From contig CP070742.1 in the NCBI GenBank assembly GCA_020348065.1, forward strand, positions 1,985,207-2,030,574: a stretch of 45,368 nt of DNA. Reading direction: 5' to 3'. Shown here one piece after another: positions 8,355 through 17,548 of the stretch (its first letter is position 1; each line of letters begins with the position of its first letter). The DNA comes from Candidatus Zixiibacteriota bacterium. Lineage in GTDB: Bacteria > Zixibacteria > MSB-5A5 > UBA10806. Below the pieces are notes generated by a model. That model was not told the DNA's origin. It ran no database searches and saw only the letters and a program-made list of their open reading frames with translations. A program made the translations under genes and the position numbers.

Positions 8355-10337
8355 CTAAAACCTCCCCTTCTCAATATTTACGGATAAAATTCGATCTCCT
8401 ATTTCAATTCTATCGAGCGTATCCCACCCCTCGATAACCTGCCCGAACGCGGTATATTCGCCATCGAGATGAGGTTGATCGGAAAGACATATGAAAAACT
8501 GAGAGCTGCCGGTATTACGTCCCGAGGTCGCCATTCCGATTGTCCCTCTTTTGAATCTGATGGGATTTATCTCTTCGCGGATCGTGTATCCCGGTCCGCC
8601 CCAGCCGTCCGCCCGGGGGCATCCCCCCTGCACCACGAAATTTTGAACGACCCTGTGAAACGTCAGATCGTTATAAAACCCTCTTTCAATAAGCCGGATA
8701 AAATTGGCCGCTGTCCTGGGAGCGGCAGCAGTATCCAGTTTAATCTTTATGATACCCCGCTGCGTCTCCATAATGGTTACCGCGTCCATTTTCGTTAAAT
8801 CCCTTAGATTTTTAAAATCCTCTTCGCTGAAATCGATATCAAATGTGCCGGGATCAAAATTTTCCGGGGCCAAACTTCCCAGAGCGGAGGAAGCGTCCTG
8901 CCTGACAATCCGATTTTGATGGTTCAGGAATTTCTTGATAGCATTTAATGCCGTAATCCCGATTTCGGTCGTATCGACAAAATTACCGATGGCGGAGACA
9001 AGAGAGCGGGCAAAATCCACATCGTCCGTTTCAACATTCTTCCGTGCCGCTTCGGCCAATATATCCAGAGCTTCATAATTGTCGGATGATCCGAGAACGT
9101 CTGCGGCGATTGATCTCACCACTGTATCATCCGAGCCGTTCAGGGCCGCCTTGATTATATCGATATTTCGATTTACGGGATAATTACCCAGTCCTTCTAT
9201 TACCGCGGCTTTCACCCTGTCGTCGTCGTCCTCGAGCATCAAACGGAGCTGTTTTAACGATCTACTGCTTTTCACCCTGCCCAGAGACCTGGCCACCTCG
9301 GCCCTTACCTGCCATTTGTCTTCCGACTTTAATTTTATCAACGTGTTAGTAGGAGAACTCTTATTAACCTCCGGCAAAGCCGATATGGCCGCCAGCTGAA
9401 CCTGTAGCGAGGAATCATGAAGATATTTTTCGACGACTTTCCTGCTTTTAGCGTTTCCGATTTGACCCAGCGATAATATTATTACTCTTTTGAGACCGTT
9501 ATCATCTGTACTGGCGAGAATCCGCTCGAGTCCCTCACGGCCAAGGCCTACCCTTCCCAAAGATCGGATCAACTCGATCTTTGCCGAACGGGCGAGAAGA
9601 TCGAAATGTTTTTCAAAAATGTCCAGGATAGCGGTTGAATCCCCGCTCGATCCCAAACCCCTGGCCGCAACGGCCGCAGTTTCGATGTAGACGCTGTCGC
9701 CTGATTTTCGATTTTCAAATACCTTTACAAACTGCGAAACGCAAGAATCAGGGGCGAGTCTAAACATAGAATAGACGGCCCCATACAATGCTTTCCCGGA
9801 AGCGCTGCCGGCAAGCAGACGCAAATCACCGATCGAGGAACTATCCGCAATACGCCATAAGGCCAGAGCCGCTTCGTATGCTTCCTCGTCCTGTTTTTTT
9901 AAAAACGGCTTGATATACGGAGCCGCTTTTCTATCGCCGATTTTACCGAGCGCTTCTATCGACATTAACCGGGAATCAAAATCCTCTATGTGTAATACAG
10001 CCGCCAGGGAATTCAAAGCGGCAGTGTCTTTGATTTCGCCAATAGCAAAAATCGCCGCTTCCCTTATGGCCTTATCGGTATGGCCGCAAAGCTCGGAGAG
10101 ACGATACATGAACCTGTCATCCCGGACTATTCCGCATGTTTTTGCCGCCGCTTTAATTAAATAGCTATCGTCGCATGAAAGAGCGAGATCCATGATGACC
10201 GAATCTACCGCGCCTTGCTCTTCCATTTTTAAAAGTTCATAGGCAAAATCAACCTCAGGGACAATTTCTTTATTGCCCGAAGAACAGGCTATCGTTGCCG
10301 CGAGAAGAAAAATTCCAGCTCGAATGTGTTTAATCAT
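8355..10337 (-). CDS. HEAT-repeat lipoprotein fused to a cyclophilin-type peptidyl-prolyl isomerase
   Basis: 660 residues. The N-terminus has a short signal with a possible lipobox TIAC (Cys18; the -3 Thr is atypical), suggesting export and lipid anchoring. Residues ~35-500 are a run of HEAT/PBS-lyase-like helical repeats with recurring units such as AAIFAIGEIKD, SIEALGKIGDR and VIEGLGNYPVN. Residues ~515-660 are a cyclophilin domain with active-site features FHRVVQNFVVQGG, GMATSGRNTGSSQFF and QPHLDGEYTAFG; the catalytic Arg, Phe, Gln and His positions are kept. It probably acts as an envelope chaperone whose HEAT scaffold selects partners. First gene of a three-gene operon with a strong promoter just before the ATG and no Shine-Dalgarno. 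Confidence 0.9.
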   Translation of the reverse strand: MIKHIRAGIFLLAATIACSSGNKEIVPEVDFAYELLKMEEQGAVDSVIMDLALSCDDSYLIKAAAKTCGIVRDDRFMYRLSELCGHTDKAIREAAIFAIGEIKDTAALNSLAAVLHIEDFDSRLMSIEALGKIGDRKAAPYIKPFLKKQDEEAYEAALALWRIADSSSIGDLRLLAGSASGKALYGAVYSMFRLAPDSCVSQFVKVFENRKSGDSVYIETAAVAARGLGSSGDSTAILDIFEKHFDLLARSAKIELIRSLGRVGLGREGLERILASTDDNGLKRVIILSLGQIGNAKSRKVVEKYLHDSSLQVQLAAISALPEVNKSSPTNTLIKLKSEDKWQVRAEVARSLGRVKSSRSLKQLRLMLEDDDDRVKAAVIEGLGNYPVNRNIDIIKAALNGSDDTVVRSIAADVLGSSDNYEALDILAEAARKNVETDDVDFARSLVSAIGNFVDTTEIGITALNAIKKFLNHQNRIVRQDASSALGSLAPENFDPGTFDIDFSEEDFKNLRDLTKMDAVTIMETQRGIIKIKLDTAAAPRTAANFIRLIERGFYNDLTFHRVVQNFVVQGGCPRADGWGGPGYTIREEINPIRFKRGTIGMATSGRNTGSSQFFICLSDQPHLDGEYTAFGQVIEGWDTLDRIEIGDRILSVNIEKGRF

Positions 10338-10346
10338 GGTTATGCC

Positions 10347-10375
10347 TATATAGTTATATATTTCAACTCAGTCAA
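10347..10375 (-). promoter_or_regulatory. Sigma70-type promoter of the HEAT-cyclophilin operon
   Basis: Minus-strand TTGACT (10370-10375), 17-bp spacer, TATATA (10347-10352). The -10 ends only 9 nt before the ATG at 10337, so the predicted transcript start is within a few bases of the start codon. The spacer is A+T-rich. No Shine-Dalgarno precedes the ATG. Confidence 0.7.
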
Positions 10376-10397
10376 GATCTGATAATAATTATGATGG

Positions 10398-12482
10398 TCA
10401 TCTATTTTTGCTTTTTCTAATAAAATCCAGATTCTTCTTAATCTGGATGTTTCCGGGTTCGAATTTCAAAGCCTTTTCCCAGAGGATTTCCGCGGAATCT
10501 ACCAGTCCTTTGCGATAGACCACGCTGGCCAGGTTATTATAGGCAACGGCGCCTCCCCCGGTTAACTCAATGATTCCGTTAAACATATCAATTGCTTTAT
10601 CAAATTTGCCCTGCGCCTGATAAGTGAATCCCAGATTATTCAACGCTCTAATATCGTCGGGCCTGAGTTGGAGCGAGCGCCGGTAATATGTCTCCGCCAG
10701 ATCGAATTGTTTCTGCGCCGCGTATTTTTCCGCAAGGCCGAAAAGCATATCGAACGATGGCAAATCGGGAGTTGTAGCGGCTGTATCGGACATCAGGATC
10801 TCTAACTCCTTCAACGCCCTGTCTGCATCCACGCCATAAGGGGAAAGCGATTTTGCTTTTTGGTAATAATAATGGGCCGAATCCACCATTCCCACGTTAA
10901 GAAAAGTCCTTCCGAGATTCTGGTATGGTTTATCATCGGTAGAATCTGAACTTATAGACCTGTGAAAATAGTGAATCGCCGAATCCGGTTTCTGTTTCGT
11001 ATAGAAATAACCGCCGATATTATTTAAAACGCCCGAGTGGAATGGCTGTACATCTACCGCTTGCCTGTACCATTTGATCGCCTCGTCAGGCTGGTTCTTA
11101 AAAAAATAAGATATGCCCACGTTATCATAAGCGGAGGCAATTTTGCTTTTGATGTCGATCGACCTGGGAAGGAACAGCAACAGAAACGAACCAACGGCAA
11201 ATAACGCAATCCGGAAAAGCATCGATCGATTTCTCTCCCGCAGCGATCGATAAATTTGCCGGATTCCGCCGCCTGCAAATATAAGAAGGGCAATTGAGCC
11301 GATGAGCTTGAAGCGGCCTATTGCAAAAAAGACCATTACGCCCGCTATACTGGAAATAAGTAGCATTAATAGCAACCACTTCGGTTCATTTCTCTCCAAT
11401 AAGACGATTCCTATTAGTCCGGGAATCAAAACGAACCAGTAACCTTTCGGTAGAATCCAGAAAACCGGGGAAAACCTGTGGTGAATCTGGATCGATTCCG
11501 CCTGCGGTATATCGAAATACCAGAGATAGAGCCAGGCTTTTTTAAAGAGCCCCGCCAAAAATCTTACGGGATTCTTCTTTAAAAAATCAGAGGTGCGATC
11601 GAACCAGAATTCCGATACCTCCGCGCTTTTCAATTTCCGGCCGGATTCTTTTTCGGCAATCTGCCTTCCGGTAAAATCGGAGGACAGGTTCAGGCCCGGC
11701 GGTTCGTCATACGAACCCGTAGCTTCCGGTCCATTCCCGATATAGAAATTTATCCCGAAATTCGATGATATGGGGATAAGTTCGCCATTTGAAATATTAT
11801 GAAGAGCGGCAGGCAATATCCCGCAAATAGCCCCGGCCAGAATCAAAGCGGCTTGTTTTAAATACCTTTTCCGACTGTTTTTTCCTTCACGGAAATATCT
11901 ATAAAGCCAGTATATCGCTGTAAAAACAGAAAATATTAAAATTGTCCCCCGGCCAAGAGCGGTCAGGCCGATTAATATTCCGGATAAGTAATAGTTTATC
12001 GGCCTGATTTTTTTGACCTTCGCAGGAATTATCAATAGTAGCGCGGAACTCAATAATAACAGCTGCAGGCTCTCGGAAAGCAGCAAACCGTCGTAAAAAA
12101 CAAAAGGTCCGTATATCGCCGCCATAAACGCCGCGATCAATCCGGCTTTTTTATCGAAAATCCGTTTAGCGATTACAAAAATATTATATACCACAATAGT
12201 GCCGAAAACCGCCTGCAGAAAAAGTATTGAATAAAAGCCGAATCCGATACTCATGAAGAAAGCCAGGAAATAGGGATAAAGCGGTCCCATGGGGAATGCC
12301 GGACCGAGATACGAAGATCCCGCCATGATCTTTCCAGCCCAGAGCCTGTAAGTTGAAGCGTCGGAAAGGAAATTCGCGTAAAAATTATCTCCAATGGCCA
12401 ATACATTCAAAAAACGGAGAATGAATGCGAGGCCGATGATTGACCATAGGAAAAGATATTTTTCACGGGACTTCGATTTCAT
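10398..12482 (-). CDS. GT-C/family 39-like membrane glycosyltransferase with C-terminal TPR domain
   Basis: 694 residues. Residues ~10-440 carry about ten membrane segments. The first periplasmic loop contains an acidic residue in NFLSDASTYRLWA followed by PLYPYFLAFF, the usual layout of GT39/GT83-type polyprenyl-phosphate-sugar transferases. From ~450 to 694 there are about six TPR units (for example AIKWYRQAVDVQP, AETYYRRSLQLRP and AEILWEKALKFEP). The architecture parallels eukaryotic TMTC O-mannosyltransferases, so transfer of a lipid-linked sugar to exported protein is a reasonable inference, not proven. Its ATG overlaps the rluD stop in an ATGA arrangement, so it is the last gene of the yggS operon. 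Confidence 0.85.
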   Translation of the reverse strand: MKSKSREKYLFLWSIIGLAFILRFLNVLAIGDNFYANFLSDASTYRLWAGKIMAGSSYLGPAFPMGPLYPYFLAFFMSIGFGFYSILFLQAVFGTIVVYNIFVIAKRIFDKKAGLIAAFMAAIYGPFVFYDGLLLSESLQLLLLSSALLLIIPAKVKKIRPINYYLSGILIGLTALGRGTILIFSVFTAIYWLYRYFREGKNSRKRYLKQAALILAGAICGILPAALHNISNGELIPISSNFGINFYIGNGPEATGSYDEPPGLNLSSDFTGRQIAEKESGRKLKSAEVSEFWFDRTSDFLKKNPVRFLAGLFKKAWLYLWYFDIPQAESIQIHHRFSPVFWILPKGYWFVLIPGLIGIVLLERNEPKWLLLMLLISSIAGVMVFFAIGRFKLIGSIALLIFAGGGIRQIYRSLRERNRSMLFRIALFAVGSFLLLFLPRSIDIKSKIASAYDNVGISYFFKNQPDEAIKWYRQAVDVQPFHSGVLNNIGGYFYTKQKPDSAIHYFHRSISSDSTDDKPYQNLGRTFLNVGMVDSAHYYYQKAKSLSPYGVDADRALKELEILMSDTAATTPDLPSFDMLFGLAEKYAAQKQFDLAETYYRRSLQLRPDDIRALNNLGFTYQAQGKFDKAIDMFNGIIELTGGGAVAYNNLASVVYRKGLVDSAEILWEKALKFEPGNIQIKKNLDFIRKSKNR

Positions 12483-13453
12483 TTTATGTTCCGAAGAAAT
12501 GAAATAGCCCCGGCAATATCGTCAGGAAGATCACAGGTGAAGCTGATCTCCCGCCCGTCATCGGGATGAGGTAAAGTCAATTCGGAGGCATGCAGCGCCT
12601 GTCTTTGCAATATCCCCAAAAGAGGCGATAACTTCGTTATTTCATTTTTGCCCAATCTCTTCAAGTATTTCGAGCGCCCGTTATAGGCGGGATCGCCTAC
12701 AACGGGATGTCCGTAATAGGAAAGATGGACCCTGATCTGGTGGGTCCGGCCGGTCTCCAGACGAACCGAAACCAGATCGCATCCCTTAAACCTTTCAATA
12801 ACCTCGTAATGAGTTAGGGCATCGCGTCCATGTCGAGGATTCACCCTCATAATCTTACGATCCTTTTCCGATCTTCCGATCGGCAAATCTATGGTCCCTT
12901 TATCCGGATCGATATTGCCCCAGGTTAAAACCCTGTAAACTCTTTTAATATTCCGCTCCTTGAGATGCTTCTGCAAATACGCCAGGGCCTGTTCATCCTT
13001 CGCCACGACCAGAAGGCCCGAAGTATCTTTATCGAGCCTGTGGACCAGTCCCAATCTTACCGGGTCGATATCTTCAGATTTATTATCCCCAAAATAATGA
13101 AGCAATGCGTTTACAAGGGTCCCCTCATAATTGCCGGCGGCGGGGTGAACCACCATCCCGGCAGCCTTGTTGATTACGACAATCCGCTTATCCTCATAGA
13201 CGACATTAATGGGGATATTTTCGGGTTCGGCCTCGATGGGGGGAGGGCTTATAAGTTCGATCTCCACCGACATACCTCGTTTTACCTTTAAAGAAGCTTT
13301 TGACTGTTTTCCGTCGACACTAATATGACCGGAGGATGCCAGTTTGGTGAAATAACTTCGTGTCCGATCCGCGACTTTGCGGGCACAGAAAATATCGAGC
13401 CTTTCGCCCTCACTATCGGCCGGGACCGAGAGTTTAAGTATATGAGCCGTCAC
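12479..13453 (-). CDS. rluD: RluD-family 23S rRNA pseudouridine synthase
   Basis: 324 residues. An N-terminal S4 RNA-binding domain (RLDIFCARKVADRTRSYFTK, then a VDGK turn) is followed by the pseudouridine synthase domain with the catalytic-Asp motif HRLDKDTSGLLVVAKD and the late RTHQIRVHL motif. RluD makes the pseudouridines of helix 69 in 23S rRNA; other RluA-family members (RluC, RluA) share this layout, so the exact target site is inferred from overall length and the S4 domain. The start is a GTG at 13453 lying inside the 3' end of lspA (20-bp overlap). lspA-rluD adjacency is a common bacterial arrangement. Confidence 0.92.
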   Translation of the reverse strand: MTAHILKLSVPADSEGERLDIFCARKVADRTRSYFTKLASSGHISVDGKQSKASLKVKRGMSVEIELISPPPIEAEPENIPINVVYEDKRIVVINKAAGMVVHPAAGNYEGTLVNALLHYFGDNKSEDIDPVRLGLVHRLDKDTSGLLVVAKDEQALAYLQKHLKERNIKRVYRVLTWGNIDPDKGTIDLPIGRSEKDRKIMRVNPRHGRDALTHYEVIERFKGCDLVSVRLETGRTHQIRVHLSYYGHPVVGDPAYNGRSKYLKRLGKNEITKLSPLLGILQRQALHASELTLPHPDDGREISFTCDLPDDIAGAISFLRNIK

Positions 13454-13988
13454 CGTCTTCTTCTAATATTTCAGAGGATTGCTGATCCTCGATCGGGGCG
13501 TATTTATCTTTTTTCTTGAAAAGGACGCCGATAACGAAGACAAACAACCCTATTGTAATGGCGGCATCGGCGACATTATAAGTGAACCAGCGCCGGATAT
13601 ACAGGAAAGGTATATCCGGAAAATCCATATCTATGAAATCGATTACCTTCCCATAAATCACCCTGTCTATGAGATTTCCAACGGCGCCTCCCAGTATCAT
13701 CGCCAGCGCTGTCTTTATATGCCAGCCGGCCTCCGGTGTCATGATTAAATACCGTATGATTATTACCAGTGCCACGACAGTTAAAATCAGATAAACCCAG
13801 GAGGGACCGATGCTGGTACCCATGGCGCCGCCGGCATTATAGATCAGCCTGAAATACAAAAGATCTCCGATAACCGAGATCTTATCACCTTCATACAAAA
13901 ATATCTGAATAAGAGATTTTGAAACCTGGTCCGCGATAGTCACAAAGGCCGCGATCAAAAAATAAAGAAGGAGACTTCTGGTACGCAT
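13434..13988 (-). CDS. lspA: Prolipoprotein signal peptidase (signal peptidase II)
   Basis: 184 residues with four membrane segments. The two catalytic aspartates are in GGAVGNLIDRVIYG and YNVADAAITIG, and an early DQVSK motif is present. It cleaves signal peptides from diacylglyceryl-modified prolipoproteins in the inner membrane; the HEAT-cyclophilin protein in this window is a possible client. The C-terminal tail (~25 residues) is longer and more acidic than usual and overlaps the start of rluD. AGGAG lies about 9 nt before the ATG at 13988. Confidence 0.96.
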   Translation of the reverse strand: MRTRSLLLYFLIAAFVTIADQVSKSLIQIFLYEGDKISVIGDLLYFRLIYNAGGAMGTSIGPSWVYLILTVVALVIIIRYLIMTPEAGWHIKTALAMILGGAVGNLIDRVIYGKVIDFIDMDFPDIPFLYIRRWFTYNVADAAITIGLFVFVIGVLFKKKDKYAPIEDQQSSEILEEDGDGSYT

Positions 13989-14000
13989 TAATAGAGTCTC

Positions 14001-14384
14001 CTAACGTCCTTTTTTTCGCTCTTCTTCCAACTCCTTACATTTTATACACAGTCGCGCATGTGGAACCGCTTTGAGACGTTCGTGGTTGATCTCTTCCCCG
14101 CATTCGACACATTTCCCATAGCTGCTATTTCTTAATCTCCTCAGCGCCTCATCAATATGATACAACAACCTGCCCGATTTCGACGCGAAATAAAAGGTTT
14201 TTTCCCGCTCCATGGCGTCGGTGCCCAGATCGGCCATGTGATATGAATAGGAAGACAGATCGCCGGTATTATCCTTAATGGTGTTATCCATAGCAGCCTT
14301 TTTTAAAAGCCCGAACTCCTCAATGAGCTGTCTGCGTTTTTCAAGCAGGAGTTTCTCGAATTTCGCCGTATCCCTTTTATTCAT
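14001..14384 (-). CDS. DksA/TraR-family C4 zinc-finger protein
   Basis: 127 residues. An N-terminal helical pair contains the MADLGTDAMEREKTF stretch found in TraR/YteA-type proteins. The C-terminal zinc finger has CVECGE and LCIKC, giving the C-x2-C-x17-C-x2-C spacing of DksA. Such proteins bind the RNA polymerase secondary channel and modulate initiation. The classical DksA tip motif DxxDxA is not obvious, so calling it DksA itself would go too far. GGAGGA lies ~8 nt before the ATG at 14384. It sits between ileS and lspA, a frequent location in diverse bacteria. Confidence 0.9.
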   Translation of the reverse strand: MNKRDTAKFEKLLLEKRRQLIEEFGLLKKAAMDNTIKDNTGDLSSYSYHMADLGTDAMEREKTFYFASKSGRLLYHIDEALRRLRNSSYGKCVECGEEINHERLKAVPHARLCIKCKELEEERKKGR

Positions 14385-14409
14385 CAGGAAGTCCTCCGGC
14401 CAGTATATA

Positions 14410-17400
14410 CTATTTTATCTTTTCGAGCGCAACAACTGTTTTCACGCCGTTGAGATTGAATTCGATCGAATCCTGTAAGTCAGTATTGTCAGACAGGTTA
14501 TCCGTGAGAGTCTCGTTTTTTATGTAATCGGAGAACTTCGATAACGCTCGTTCGGATTCCGGGTTGTCGGATATGGACAGAACAATACGATCCGTAACCT
14601 CCAAGCCGGACGCTTTTCTTAAATTCTGAATCTTATTAACCAATTCCCGGGCGTTACCTTCGGCCAGAAGATCCTCATTCAGCCGTAAGTCAAGAGCGAC
14701 CTTAAGGTTGCCATCCGCCATTACAGAGAAACCATCGCGGGAATCGATTTTGATCTTTGTCTCTTCATCTCTGATCGTGAAACTGTCCGAATCCAAATCT
14801 ATCCGCGTCATTCCCTTAGCATTCAGCTCAGCCACCTTCTCGCCGGGAAGCGCTTTAATCGCTTCGGCTACGGCTTTCGCTTTATCGGCAAACTTCGGGC
14901 CGATCTTCTTGAAATCGGGTTCCGCCCGGTAGCTGAAATAGGTTGAATCTTTATTATCAAATTCAAGATTTTTGACATTAATTTCTTCCAGGACAATATC
15001 TTCAATACTTTTCAGCATCTCCTGTTCTTTTATATTCAATCCCAAAACAACAAGCCTCTTTAGAGGTTGCCTTGTTCTGGTTTGAGATTCCTTTCTGCCC
15101 GCGCGCCCCAGCTCCACCACTCTTCGCGCGAGATCCATCTCTTCCTCTAATCTTTTATCGATATATTTTTCTGAAAAGACGGGAAACTCACAGAGGTGAA
15201 CCGACTCGGGATAATCCGCCATAGATCCGGTTAACCTTCGATAAATGTCTTCTGAGATAAACGGAGCCATAGGCGCGATAAGTTTGCATGACGTGAGCAG
15301 ACACTCAAAAAGCGTCTGATAAGCCGATTTTTTATCCTCGGTTTCCTGCGAACCCCAGAATCTCCTGCGGCTCCGGCGCACATACCAATTGGAAAGATCA
15401 TCCACCACAAAATCCCCGATGCAACGCGTAACCCTGGTAAGATCATTATTTTCATATTCCGCCATTGTCTCCTCGATCACGCTGTTGAGTTTCGATATCA
15501 CCCAGCGATCGATAAGAGATCTATTCTCGACTTTTAAGCTCATATCCGGTGCGAAATTATCAATATTGGCGTAGAGGGCGAAAAACGAATATGTATTTTG
15601 AAAGGTCGAAAAGAAACGCCGGACGACCTCCACCAGCATATCCTTATCAAACCGTTTCGGCAGCCACACCTGCGACGAACCTATTAGATACCACCGAAGA
15701 GCGTCAGCGCTATACTCGTTAATTGCCTCCAGGGGATCGATATAATTTCCCAGGCTTTTGGACATTTTCCGGCCCTCGCCGTCCAACACATGGTTGTTCA
15801 CGACGCAGCTTTTGTAGCAGGATCTCCCGGATATGAAAACCGAAATCGCCAGAAGAGTGTAAAACCATCCCCGTGTCTGGTCGAGACCCTCAGCTATGAA
15901 CTCAGCGGGAAAATACTTTTCTTCGAATTCATCCTTATTTTCGAAGGGATAATGAACCTGACCGTAAGGCATGGAGCCTGAATCAAACCAGGCGTCGATG
16001 ACTTCCGGAGTCCTTTTCATTTTGCCGCCGCATTCAGGGCACTTTAACAATATCTCGTCGACAAACGGTCTGTGCAGATCGAGGTTTTCAGGCGTCTCCA
16101 GCGCCATTTCTTTAAGCTCTGCAATTGAGCCGACACAATGCTGGTTATTGCAGCCTTCGCAGATCCACATCGGCAGGGGAGTCCCCCAGTATCGTTCCCG
16201 CGATAACGCCCAATCGACATTATTCTCGAGCCATTCGCAAAATCTGCCTTTGCCAACTTCCTCCGGATACCACTTAATTTCATTATTGGCTTTTACCATC
16301 TCGTCTTTGAACTCGGTGGTTTTGATGAACCATGACGAGCGGGCGTAATATAGAAGCGGCGAATGACATCTCCAGCAGAACGGATAGTTATGAGTATACC
16401 CGGCGGAAAGGTATAGAAGCCCCCTGCTTTTCAAATCCTCCACTATCGCCGGATCGGCGTCCTTGACGAATCTACCGGCCCATTTCGAGACCTCCGGAAC
16501 CAGATTACCTCTTATATCGACTCCCTGGACAATCGAGATTCCCTCTTTCAAACTGACTTCGTAATCGTCCGCGCCGAAAGCCGGGGCTATATGGACTATG
16601 CCGCTTCCCTCCTCCATAGAGACGAAATCGGCGTTCAGGGCGTAATGTCCTTTTTCAGCCGGAAGAAAATTAAAAAGAGGTTCATATTTCACACCGTAAT
16701 AATCCGAACCCGGTTTGCTTTCAAGCACTTCGTACTCACCATCGATAACCGGCAGCCTTTTTTCGGCCAGTATCAGTTTTCTGCCGTTATGTTTAATTGT
16801 TACATAACTTTCATCGGGATTAAAAGCCAGGGCGACATTGGAAATCAACGTCCAGGGCGTAGTGGTCCAGACCAGAAAGTAGGTATCGTCGCTTCCAGCC
16901 AGTTTCATGGTGACGAAAATCGACGGATCGGTAACTTCTTCATAGCCCTGCGCGACTTCGTGCGAAGACAAAGCCGTTTGGCACCTGGGGCACCAGGGAA
17001 GAATCTTATACCCCTTATAAAGCAGTTCCTTGTTCCAGAACTGCCTTAAATTCCACCATACGGTTTCGATATATTCATTTTCGCACGTTATATAAGGATC
17101 GGAAAGATCGATCCAGTATCCGAGCTTGCGGGTAAACGTATCCCATTCGGATTTATACCTGAACACCGATTTCTTACATCTCTCGTTGAATTTCGCGATA
17201 CCGAATTTCTCTATCTCGTCCTTGGTTTTTATGCCGAGTTCACCCTCGACCTCCAGCTCCACCGGTAGTCCGTGGGTGTCCCAGCCGGCTTTGCGCTCCA
17301 CAAGATAACCTTTCATCGTTTTATAACGGCAGATAGCATCCTTAACCGTTCGAGCCAGCGCGTGTCCGGTATGAGGAAGTCCGTTGGCGGTGGGAGGCCC

Positions 17401-17544
17401 CTCGTAGAATATGAAGCGCGGCGACGTTTTTCTTATCTTGACCGATTTTTCGAAAATAGAATTTTCTTCCCAGAATTTAGAGATCTCTGTTTCTCTTTCC
17501 GCAAAATTAAAATCGCCTTTGAACTGCGTGTATTTTTCACTCAT
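14410..17544 (-). CDS. ileS: Isoleucyl-tRNA synthetase, type 2 (IleS2-like)
   Basis: 1044 residues. It charges tRNA-Ile with isoleucine and edits valine. The HIGH motif is PHTGH (His58-His61) within PPTANGLPHTGHA, and the KMSKS loop is GRKMSKSLGNYIDP. The CP1 editing domain contains the TTTPWTLISN motif. The TANG-PHxGH form of the signature, the length over 1000 residues and the lack of a C-terminal zinc finger place it in the eukaryote-like IleS2 branch rather than the IleS1 branch of E. coli. Type 2 enzymes are generally resistant to mupirocin. It lies 4 bp after punA in the same operon. Confidence 0.97.
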   Translation of the reverse strand: MSEKYTQFKGDFNFAERETEISKFWEENSIFEKSVKIRKTSPRFIFYEGPPTANGLPHTGHALARTVKDAICRYKTMKGYLVERKAGWDTHGLPVELEVEGELGIKTKDEIEKFGIAKFNERCKKSVFRYKSEWDTFTRKLGYWIDLSDPYITCENEYIETVWWNLRQFWNKELLYKGYKILPWCPRCQTALSSHEVAQGYEEVTDPSIFVTMKLAGSDDTYFLVWTTTPWTLISNVALAFNPDESYVTIKHNGRKLILAEKRLPVIDGEYEVLESKPGSDYYGVKYEPLFNFLPAEKGHYALNADFVSMEEGSGIVHIAPAFGADDYEVSLKEGISIVQGVDIRGNLVPEVSKWAGRFVKDADPAIVEDLKSRGLLYLSAGYTHNYPFCWRCHSPLLYYARSSWFIKTTEFKDEMVKANNEIKWYPEEVGKGRFCEWLENNVDWALSRERYWGTPLPMWICEGCNNQHCVGSIAELKEMALETPENLDLHRPFVDEILLKCPECGGKMKRTPEVIDAWFDSGSMPYGQVHYPFENKDEFEEKYFPAEFIAEGLDQTRGWFYTLLAISVFISGRSCYKSCVVNNHVLDGEGRKMSKSLGNYIDPLEAINEYSADALRWYLIGSSQVWLPKRFDKDMLVEVVRRFFSTFQNTYSFFALYANIDNFAPDMSLKVENRSLIDRWVISKLNSVIEETMAEYENNDLTRVTRCIGDFVVDDLSNWYVRRSRRRFWGSQETEDKKSAYQTLFECLLTSCKLIAPMAPFISEDIYRRLTGSMADYPESVHLCEFPVFSEKYIDKRLEEEMDLARRVVELGRAGRKESQTRTRQPLKRLVVLGLNIKEQEMLKSIEDIVLEEINVKNLEFDNKDSTYFSYRAEPDFKKIGPKFADKAKAVAEAIKALPGEKVAELNAKGMTRIDLDSDSFTIRDEETKIKIDSRDGFSVMADGNLKVALDLRLNEDLLAEGNARELVNKIQNLRKASGLEVTDRIVLSISDNPESERALSKFSDYIKNETLTDNLSDNTDLQDSIEFNLNGVKTVVALEKIK

Positions 17545-17548
17545 AGCG

